Positions 23,744 to 30,230 of a stretch of 33,019 nt of DNA are shown in pieces. This stretch comes from Owenweeksia sp. (GTDB lineage Bacteria; Bacteroidota; Bacteroidia; Flavobacteriales; Schleiferiaceae). The translations under genes and the position numbers were made by a program. The number at the start of each line of letters is the position of its first letter. Positions within the stretch are counted from its first letter, which is position 1. The notes beneath the pieces are model-generated. The model searched no databases. It was not told the origin of the DNA and was given only the letters and a program-made list of their open reading frames with translations. The stretch spans positions 1 to 33,019 of the forward strand of contig JANQPD010000031.1 in assembly GCA_028285465.1 (NCBI GenBank), given 5' to 3'.

Positions 23744-24148
23744 TTAGTCTAGATCTGAATCATCCAAAACCGGCAGAAAATCAAAGGTTCCCTGGGTGCC
23801 GGTTACAGACACTTCTTTTGTGGTAATGCCATAAGTAACTTCCAGGGTTTTGGTCTTAGACGGAGCCACAAAATCTATGCTACCATCCTGATCCATACGC
23901 ACCATTTGCTTGATGAGCGTGTGTCCTTCTGTATCCTTTACCGTCAGTAAACTCGGGCGGTTGGTTGCGTTTACCACCTTTTCCAGGTTCAGGGTTATTT
24001 TTTTAGTTGTAGACCAGTCGAACGAATCAGCAACTTTGAGTTGCGTAAAGTTCTCTACGTTGTTGTTTACAGCGCCAGGGCCGGATGCATCTTTTTGGCA
24101 GGAAGCCACTGCAAAACCTAAAGCTAACGCTAAAAATATTTTTTTCAT
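23744..24148 (-). CDS. Small lipoprotein resembling the N-terminal module of LruC proteins
   Basis: 134 aa. MKKIFLALALGFAVASC is a lipoprotein signal with a lipobox and Cys17. The mature part has VADSFDWSTTKKITLNLEKV and a short beta-rich region ending in an acidic tail (DDSDLD). In many LruC-domain proteins a segment of this kind (aromatic-Asp-Trp/Phe-Thr-Thr, then alternating hydrophobic strands) sits directly after a lipobox at the N-terminus, so this gene and the one 21 bases downstream look like two halves of that design encoded separately. That is inference from memory of the family. Probable outer-membrane-anchored partner of the LruC protein. Confidence 0.7.
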   Translation of the reverse strand: MKKIFLALALGFAVASCQKDASGPGAVNNNVENFTQLKVADSFDWSTTKKITLNLEKVVNATNRPSLLTVKDTEGHTLIKQMVRMDQDGSIDFVAPSKTKTLEVTYGITTKEVSVTGTQGTFDFLPVLDDSDLD

Positions 24149-24282
24149 TTTTAATCTTTTTGATCAGTGCAACTGTAAATGTAATATATGTGCCAAAGTA
24201 TAACTTTTTGATTATCAATACTTATCTGTATTCTATTTTCCCTATTTGGGAAAATACATACCTTAAAAGGAACGCTGCCCTT

Positions 24283-24315
24283 TTTGCTGGGTTGAGGCGC
24301 TCCCTTTTATCTTTG
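24283..24315 (+). promoter_or_regulatory. mutS2 promoter giving a leaderless mRNA
   Basis: TTTG (24283-24286), a 21-base spacer and TATCTTTG (24308-24315) match the Bacteroidota consensus perfectly. The expected start, about 6-7 bases after the box, falls on the ATG at 24321, so the transcript would have essentially no leader. Confidence 0.65.
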
Positions 24316-24320
24316 CGCAA

Positions 24321-26522
24321 ATGCAGTTATTCCCTCCTTCACTTACGAAAGAATTGGATTTTGAGGTTGTTAAAGCCCATTTGAAAGCCTTCTGTCAAAC
24401 TCCATCGGGCAAAGAAAAAGTAGAGGAGCTACAACCCTTGTCTCATTTTCCGGAGGTTGAAAAACGTCTTAGCCAGGCCAATGAGCTGCTGGGTTTAAGA
24501 CAAGCCGATGAACACTTCCCTTCAACGCTTTTTGAAAGCATTGCGGCCTCTGCACAACGGCTAAACACCCAGGGGGTAGTGCTGGAGGCAGAAAAACTGT
24601 CTGAAATACGTTCTACCTGTATTTGCTATGCGCACATACACACCTATGTCTATAAAAAAAGGGAAATTCTGCCACAGGTGGCTACAGCTGTGTTAGCCTT
24701 GTTGCCGGAAAAAAGTATCCCTGTATACATCGATAAAGTGCTTGATGAACGTGGAAATGTTAAAAGCTCCGCCTCTCCCGCACTGGGAAAAATACGCGCT
24801 GAACTGGTTAAAAGCCGCGCTGCGGCAGACCGCATCTTTGATCGTGCACTAAAAAAATACCAGAACAAGGGTTTGCTCATTGATTTTCATGAGAGTGTTT
24901 CGGAAAACCGTAGGGTATTGGCCGTACAATCTTCCTTCAAAGGACAGGTACAAGGCATTTTTCACGGCAGCAGCAGCAAGCAAAGTGTGGTGTACGTTGA
25001 GCCTGGTGAAGCAGTTGAAGTAAATAACCAGGTGGCTTACCTGATCGATGAAGAAAAACAGGAGATCAGGCGTATCCTAAGGGCATTAAGTGGCCAGCTC
25101 CGCCCTCACATCGGGTATTTACTGGCTATAGAGCAAAAGCTCATCATGCTTGATTTTATAAAAGCCAAAGCACTTTTTGCTTACCGGGAAGAAGCGTGCA
25201 TGCCCCGGTTGTATGAAAAAGGGCCTACCGAGATAGTAGAAGGCTACAACCCGGTATTGAAGATCTTTAACCGCGAAAAAGGAAAAAGTACCATCCCCCT
25301 AAACCTGAAGCTCGACGAACACCAACGCATCATAGTAATCAGCGGCCCCAATGCCGGGGGCAAATCCATTACGCTGAAAACACTCGGGCTTATGCAGCTT
25401 ATGTTGCAATGCGGGCTGCTCATCCCGGTGAATCCGCGCAGTAGCTTTCGGGTGTTTTCATCGCTGATGGGCGATATAGGCGATAGCCAATCCATCGAAA
25501 ATGAACTGAGTACCTATAGTTCCAAGCTGGAAAAGATGAAGCACTTCCTGCAATGGGCCGATGAGGACAGCCTCTTATTGCTTGATGAGTTTGGTTCGGG
25601 TTCTGACCCGCAACTAGGCAGTTCGCTGGCACAGGTTTTCCTAAAAAAGCTAAACAAGTTTGGCACCTACGGCATTTTTACAACCCATTACAACGCCATT
25701 AAAGCATTGGCAGCCAAACAAGCCGGGGTAGTAAATGCCGCCATGCTGTTTAATAAAAAAACCTTCAGCCCGGAATACAGGCTCGAAGTGGGGAACCCGG
25801 GAAGCAGCTATACTTTTGAAGTGGCTGAGCGCACGGGCATTCCCAAGCATATTATACACGAAGCCCGCCAAATCACAGATGACACTACCCTGGAAGTAGA
25901 CCGGCTGCTGGTGCAGATCCAGGAGGATAAACTCCAGTTGGAGAAAGCCAAGGGAGACCTGAGCACCGAGCTGCGCAAGTTGAAAAAACTACAGCACACG
26001 CAACAGCAAACCATCAATAAGCTGGAAGAAAAGTTAGGCAAGCAATCCCGTCAAAATGAAGAAAACGACCGCAAAATGTATTGGGGCGTGCGCTTTCAAA
26101 AACTGGTAGAGAGCTGGTTGGACCAAAAGACCCAAAAAGACAAAAAAGAGGTAATCGCGCGGTTCATCGGCATGCTGAACCAGCGTGCCGGGGAGGTTCA
26201 GGTGGAAGAGAAAAAAACCTTTACCAAATCTGAAAAAAGAAGGGTACAAACCCTGGAAAAACTCAAGCAGGCCCCTGTAAAGATCGGAGATAAGGTAAGG
26301 GTGTTGAGTTCTAAACTAGAAGGTACTATAGAAGAGGAAAAGGGAGATAGATATAAAGTGGTAATTGGAGGTGCTATGGTAAGCTGGCTTCAGCGAGAGC
26401 AGTTTATTGCTGCCGATGCAAAGCTGGAACAAATAAAAAAACCAAAAAAAAGGAAAAAAGACTTTGTCCAAAAAGAAGTTCCAAAACCTACCTCACCTCA
26501 AAAAAACAAAAAGGAAACCTGA
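24321..26522 (+). CDS. mutS2: MutS2-family ATPase without Smr domain
   Basis: 733 aa. The N-terminal core/lever region (about 1-320) includes DEHFPSTLFESI and VKSSASPALGKIRAELVKSR. The MutS ATPase follows: Walker A GPNAGGKS (342-349), GDIGDSQSIENELSTYSSKL, Walker B LLLLDEFGSGSDP (Asp422-Glu423) and the switch His in FTTHYNAIKA. A coiled coil (about 520-585) and a KOW-like small barrel (IGDKVRVLSSKLEGTIEEEK) precede a lysine-rich tail. The C-terminal Smr nuclease domain of Bacillus or Thermus MutS2 is absent; flavobacterial homologues also commonly lack it. Likely roles are control of recombination or rescue of collided ribosomes, as known for MutS2 elsewhere. The mismatch-binding N-terminal domain of MutS1 is absent. 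Confidence 0.93.
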   Translation: MQLFPPSLTKELDFEVVKAHLKAFCQTPSGKEKVEELQPLSHFPEVEKRLSQANELLGLRQADEHFPSTLFESIAASAQRLNTQGVVLEAEKLSEIRSTCICYAHIHTYVYKKREILPQVATAVLALLPEKSIPVYIDKVLDERGNVKSSASPALGKIRAELVKSRAAADRIFDRALKKYQNKGLLIDFHESVSENRRVLAVQSSFKGQVQGIFHGSSSKQSVVYVEPGEAVEVNNQVAYLIDEEKQEIRRILRALSGQLRPHIGYLLAIEQKLIMLDFIKAKALFAYREEACMPRLYEKGPTEIVEGYNPVLKIFNREKGKSTIPLNLKLDEHQRIIVISGPNAGGKSITLKTLGLMQLMLQCGLLIPVNPRSSFRVFSSLMGDIGDSQSIENELSTYSSKLEKMKHFLQWADEDSLLLLDEFGSGSDPQLGSSLAQVFLKKLNKFGTYGIFTTHYNAIKALAAKQAGVVNAAMLFNKKTFSPEYRLEVGNPGSSYTFEVAERTGIPKHIIHEARQITDDTTLEVDRLLVQIQEDKLQLEKAKGDLSTELRKLKKLQHTQQQTINKLEEKLGKQSRQNEENDRKMYWGVRFQKLVESWLDQKTQKDKKEVIARFIGMLNQRAGEVQVEEKKTFTKSEKRRVQTLEKLKQAPVKIGDKVRVLSSKLEGTIEEEKGDRYKVVIGGAMVSWLQREQFIAADAKLEQIKKPKKRKKDFVQKEVPKPTSPQKNKKET

Positions 26523-26601
26523 GTTGACTTCCGCCTTGAAACTTTTTGCCCCCGAAAAAGCGGATTGTTTATGAAAGGGGTTTCAACAAAACCTAAAAGC
26601 C

Positions 26602-26609
26602 TATTTTTG
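26602..26609 (+). promoter_or_regulatory. Promoter -7 box of the DUF819-M28 pair
   Basis: TATTTTTG matches TAnnTTTG exactly, 16 bases before the ATG at 26626; predicted leader about 11 bases. A -33 TTTC near 26581 is weak. Confidence 0.45.
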
Positions 26610-26625
26610 GCGCAAAAGCCAATTT

Positions 26626-27879
26626 ATGGAAGAAACAACCCCTCCCCTTTTAACCAACGATGCCGTAGTACTCGGATTGCTCGCCCTTATCCTCGGTTTT
26701 GTGTTTTTTACCTCCAGCAGTAAGGCTCCTTTTTGGAAAAAGTTTTACACCTATGTTCCCGCCCTGCTCTTGTGTTACTTCATCCCTTCCATCTTTAATT
26801 CGCTGGGGGTAATTGACGGAGAACAAAGTCAACTTTATTTCGTAGCCTCTCGTTACCTGCTGCCTACCTCTTTGGTATTGCTTACGCTGAGCATCGACCT
26901 TAAAGAAATTTGGAAGCTGCGTCATAAAGCCGGGCTTATGTTTCTGGCCGGCACCGTAGGCATTGTGGTTGGCGGCCCCCTGGCCATTCTGATCGTGAGC
27001 ACTTTTGCCCCGGAAGTGGTAGGTGGGCAGGGGCCGGATGCCGTATGGCGCGGACTTTCGACTATCGCCGGAAGCTGGATCGGAGGCGGGGCCAACCAGG
27101 CGGCTATGTTTGAAGTATTCAAACCCAGTGGCGCCTTGTTCTCCGCCACCATCGCGGTAGATGTTATTGTGGCCAATGTATGGATGGCCTTTTTGCTTTA
27201 CGGAGCAGGTGTTTCAAAAAAAGTAGACCGGTTTTTTAATGCAGATGCTTCCGCTGTAACCCGCTTGCGCGAAAAGGTGGAGAACTACCAATTGGGCATT
27301 GCCCGTATACCTAGCCTCACAGACATTATGGTAATTTTAGCGATCGGCCTGGGTGCTACGGCAGTGGGGCATTTTGGCGCTGATCTGATCTCTCCTTTTG
27401 TAGAAGAAAATTACCCTGAACTGGCCAAATTCAGTCTGACCAGTGCTTTCTTTTGGCTCATTGTCATTTCCACTACCATTGGCATTATCCTTTCTTTCAC
27501 CAGGGCTTCCTTGTATGAAGGTGCAGGCGCTTCAAAAATTGGAAGCGCTATGCTCTATATTTTGGTGGCCACCATTGGCATGAAGATGAATGTAATGGCC
27601 GTTTTTGATAACCCGGGTCTTTTTATGGTCGGCTTCATATGGATGATCATTCACGTAATTGTATTGCTTTTGGTAGGCAAGCTCATTAAAGCTCCTTTCT
27701 TCTTTGTTGCCGTGGGTAGCCAGGCCAATGTGGGAGGAGCAGCCTCCGCACCCATTGTAGCAGGGGCTTTTCACCCGTCACTGGCACCTGTAGGTGTGCT
27801 ACTGGCTGTATTAGGCTATGCACTTGGCACTTATGGAGCCTACCTCTGTGGCTTATTGATGCAAGCCGCAGCTAGTTAA
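26626..27879 (+). CDS. DUF819 family integral membrane protein
   Basis: 417 aa. About ten or more hydrophobic helices span the protein. Recognisable DUF819 features are the N-terminal NDAVVLGLLALILGFVFF, the glycine-rich STIAGSWIGGGANQAAMFEV (about 142-165), IAVDVIVANVWMAFLLYGAG, and near the end VAVGSQANVGGAASAPIVAG. The two similar SWIGGGANQ and SQANVGGAAS loops suggest an inverted-repeat transporter fold, an inference. Function is unknown for the family; a transporter for a small solute is plausible. The next gene, a secreted M28 peptidase, begins 9 bases after its stop, so the two are co-transcribed and the permease may import products of peptide breakdown. Confidence 0.88.
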   Translation: MEETTPPLLTNDAVVLGLLALILGFVFFTSSSKAPFWKKFYTYVPALLLCYFIPSIFNSLGVIDGEQSQLYFVASRYLLPTSLVLLTLSIDLKEIWKLRHKAGLMFLAGTVGIVVGGPLAILIVSTFAPEVVGGQGPDAVWRGLSTIAGSWIGGGANQAAMFEVFKPSGALFSATIAVDVIVANVWMAFLLYGAGVSKKVDRFFNADASAVTRLREKVENYQLGIARIPSLTDIMVILAIGLGATAVGHFGADLISPFVEENYPELAKFSLTSAFFWLIVISTTIGIILSFTRASLYEGAGASKIGSAMLYILVATIGMKMNVMAVFDNPGLFMVGFIWMIIHVIVLLLVGKLIKAPFFFVAVGSQANVGGAASAPIVAGAFHPSLAPVGVLLAVLGYALGTYGAYLCGLLMQAAAS

Positions 27880-27888
27880 TTACTAAAG

Positions 27889-29271
27889 ATGTATATGATA
27901 CCACCAAGAAGCCTCATTTTCCTTCTTATCCCCTGCATTTTTTGGATTTCCCTCTCTGCCCAAACAACAGAAGAAGATGCCAAAGTTATACGGGCGCTGT
28001 ACAACCAGGCACTACGCGACCAACAAGGATATAAATGGTTGGAGCAGCTTACGAATATTGGTGGCAGGCTGGCGGGCTCTCCCGAGGCTACACAAGCTGT
28101 AACAGACTTTGCTTTGGTAGCAGAGAAGCTGGGCTTCACCTCCCGCCTGCAGCGGGTGAAAGTACCCCGCTGGGAAAGGGGACAAAAAGAAACGGGATAC
28201 ATACTTGTCCGGGGCGAGAAACGCACAGTGCGCCTCTGTGCCCTGGGTGGTTCGGTAGCCACACCGGAGGAAGGGCTTACTGCCGAGGTGGTAGAAATTA
28301 CGGATTTTAATCAATTGGATAGTGTAGACCTATACAACAAGATTGCCTTTTTTAACATCCCGATGGACCCGACCTTCATCAATCCGTTTTTTGCCTACGG
28401 CAGTGCCGTTAAGCAACGTTGGGCCGGAGCCGTGGAGGCCAGCAAAAGAGGGGCGGTTGGCGTTGCCATACGCTCTTTGAGCAGCAGCATAAACAAATAC
28501 CCCCATACCGGGAGCATGACTTATGAAGGGGCAACACGCAAGATACCGGCAGTGGCTTTAAGTACTTATGATGCCGAAGCATTGAGTGACGCACTGGAGG
28601 AGGTCCCCGGCACTAAATTGCACTTTAAGACCCATTGCACCTGGCACGACAGCACCTATAGCTACAACCTGATCGCTGAATTAAGAGGAAGCGAAAAACC
28701 CGATGAGATCATTGTAATTGGTGGGCATATTGACAGCTGGGACCTCGCAACCGGGGCGCATGATGATGGAGCGGGTTGTATGCACGCTTTGGAAGCGGCC
28801 TACCTGTTAAAGGAACAGGGCCGGCTACCCAAGCGTACGTTGCGCGTGGTTTTCTTCATGAATGAGGAATTTGGCTTAAACGGTGCCCGGGAATATGCCC
28901 GTATTGCTAAGGAAGCCGGAGAAAAACATGTACTGGGCCTGGAGTCTGATGCAGGAGGTTTTGTTCCCCGCGGATTGAGCATAAAAACAAATGACAGCAC
29001 ACTTGCCCAGATTAAGCGTTTCAGGGAATTGTTAGAACCCTATGGCATCCATCAATTCTTTAAAGGAGGAGGGGGTGCCGATATAAATCAAATCAAAGAC
29101 GAGGGAATAGTACTTATAGGTTTGCGGCCGGATAGCCAGCGTTATTTTGATTTACACCACTCAGAACTGGATGTATTGGAACAGGTAAACCCGAGGGAAT
29201 TCGAACTAGGTTCGGCCACTTTAGCGGCCGTAATTTACCTGCTAGACAGGCACGATATGATTGGCCAATAG
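27889..29271 (+). CDS. Secreted M28 family zinc metallopeptidase
   Basis: 460 aa. The signal peptide is about 1-25 (LIFLLIPCIFWISLSAQ). The M28 zinc site is complete: His280 and Asp282 in GGHIDSWDLATG, Asp292-Asp293 in AHDDGAGC, Glu326-Glu327 in MNEEFGLNGA, Asp354 in ESDAGGF, and His423/His424 in DLHHSELD. An inserted region (about 110-240) with KRGAVGVAIRSLSSS and KIPAVALST resembles a protease-associated domain. The arrangement is like plasma glutamate carboxypeptidase (carboxypeptidase Q) relatives: an exported exopeptidase acting on dipeptides or peptide ends. The C-terminus has no T9SS domain, so a periplasmic or outer-membrane-associated location is likely. In operon with the DUF819 gene. 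Confidence 0.93.
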   Translation: MYMIPPRSLIFLLIPCIFWISLSAQTTEEDAKVIRALYNQALRDQQGYKWLEQLTNIGGRLAGSPEATQAVTDFALVAEKLGFTSRLQRVKVPRWERGQKETGYILVRGEKRTVRLCALGGSVATPEEGLTAEVVEITDFNQLDSVDLYNKIAFFNIPMDPTFINPFFAYGSAVKQRWAGAVEASKRGAVGVAIRSLSSSINKYPHTGSMTYEGATRKIPAVALSTYDAEALSDALEEVPGTKLHFKTHCTWHDSTYSYNLIAELRGSEKPDEIIVIGGHIDSWDLATGAHDDGAGCMHALEAAYLLKEQGRLPKRTLRVVFFMNEEFGLNGAREYARIAKEAGEKHVLGLESDAGGFVPRGLSIKTNDSTLAQIKRFRELLEPYGIHQFFKGGGGADINQIKDEGIVLIGLRPDSQRYFDLHHSELDVLEQVNPREFELGSATLAAVIYLLDRHDMIGQ

Positions 29272-29296
29272 ATTTTTTTAAAAAATTTCAATTTTA

Positions 29297-29400
29297 CGTG
29301 AACCTTCGGAAACAGTTCTAGTTATTATCGTTGGTTAAGGTTTGGTTAATTGTTTTGATTAAGTTCAAAAATGAAGGGGGCGCTTGCCCCCTTTTTCTTT
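29297..29400 (+). ncRNA. Candidate small RNA, element copy C
   Basis: CGTGAAC (29297-29303) and AAAC (29310-29313) precede a 39-base core at 29332-29370 that differs from copy B at a single base (G29352 for A22230), followed by a terminator at 29374-29400. The element lies between two plus-strand genes (M28 peptidase and YkuK-like). It could be an independent RNA or simply the 3' end of the upstream transcript; the conserved upstream block favours the former. Confidence 0.45.
29374..29400 (+). terminator. Terminator of element copy C
   Basis: AAGGGGGC (29374-29381) pairs perfectly with GCCCCCTT (29386-29393) around GCTT, followed by TTTCTTT. It also closes any read-through from the M28 operon. 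Confidence 0.85.
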
Positions 29401-29440
29401 TTTAAACCTATTTTTAGAGGCAATTAATGGAAGATAACCT

Positions 29441-29902
29441 ATGAAGTTAAACGGCAAAGCTGTTTTCAGGAACCATCAAGCCCAGGTTGTAGAAGATGTT
29501 GAAGAGTACGTCAGGCAATGGCTAAGGCAACATCCTAGCGGGAAGATCTACGTAGGCTGCGATTCAAAAAGGCGTGGGGCTACGGTGAAATACGCCACAG
29601 TGATCTGCATGTGGCATGTGGGGCATGGCGTTAGCGAATTATACAAAAATGAACTTGTTCCGGCCCCAAGCGACCGTTTTACACGTTTGTGGAACGAAGT
29701 TACCCGTGCCGTTGAGGTAGCGGATCAACTTAGGAGCCTGAGCGATATTCACGTGCACGTAGACATCAATTCCAACCCGGCTTTTAAATCAAACCAATTG
29801 TATGACGCCAGTATCGGTTTAATTACTTCTATGGGATTTAAAGGAGCGGGAAAACCTTTTTCATGGGCAGCCAGTTGCGGCGCACATAAACACTGCCAGT
29901 AA
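29441..29902 (+). CDS. YkuK/DUF458-like RNase H-fold protein
   Basis: 153 aa. IYVGCDSKRRGATVKYATVI (about 36-55) and HVHVDINSNPAFKSNQ (about 107-122) carry acidic residues placed as in the RNase H-like fold of the YkuK family, and the ending WAASCGAHKHCQ has the terminal His residues seen in it. The ATG at 29441 gives a normal length for the family. A predicted nuclease; substrate unknown. It lies 41 bases after the terminator of element copy C and seems to be transcribed alone. No partner gene is evident. Family call is from motif memory, moderately firm. Confidence 0.75.
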   Translation: MKLNGKAVFRNHQAQVVEDVEEYVRQWLRQHPSGKIYVGCDSKRRGATVKYATVICMWHVGHGVSELYKNELVPAPSDRFTRLWNEVTRAVEVADQLRSLSDIHVHVDINSNPAFKSNQLYDASIGLITSMGFKGAGKPFSWAASCGAHKHCQ

Positions 29903-29991
29903 ATTTCTCCTTTGTTAACAAGTTGGTTCTTTAACACTTACCCTCTCACTCTAAAAGAATCCTGATAATAATTATTTAGAAGCCAACCAGT

Positions 29992-29999
29992 TATATTTG
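29992..29999 (+). promoter_or_regulatory. Promoter -7 box upstream of a small ORF
   Basis: TATATTTG matches TAnnTTTG exactly. Predicted start near 30005 would give a leader of about 54 bases to the ATG at 30059. No clear TTTG at -33. Confidence 0.4.
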
Positions 30000-30058
30000 T
30001 TTATTCCGTTTAGATGGTTATCTTAGTGGCGCAGTAATCCACACAACCATAAAAAGTT

Positions 30059-30226
30059 ATGAACTTATTCATCCAGTTATTTGGTGCTCTTACCCAGGAT
30101 CATCAATTTGGAGGAGGTGGAAGTTCATTGGAACGCATTAACGCACCAAGCAAACCCTCCCATATTTCGCCCGACAGAGCACGTTTGTTTAAGCAATACA
30201 ATCACGCGTTCAGGCACTTGTCATAA
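30059..30226 (+). CDS. Hypothetical 55-aa small protein
   Basis: Translation begins MNLFIQLFGALTQDHQF, has a short glycine run (GGGGSS) and ends in a basic, aromatic tail (RARLFKQYNHAFRHLS). No family recognised. In its favour: an upstream promoter box, an ATG immediately after the A-rich AAAAAGTT, a stop only four bases from the convergent E1 stop so that the whole interval is used efficiently, and a composition that looks protein-like. The first 13 residues are hydrophobic enough for membrane association but too short for a confident transmembrane helix. It was missed at a 60-codon cut-off. No function is proposed. Confidence 0.5.
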   Translation: MNLFIQLFGALTQDHQFGGGGSSLERINAPSKPSHISPDRARLFKQYNHAFRHLS

Positions 30227-30230
30227 GTCC

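Noticed and set aside
26523..26625. Terminator after mutS2
   Set aside because: TTGAAAC and GTTTCAA with nearby C and G runs could pair, but the stem is interrupted, the loop is long and there is no T tail, so it was not called.
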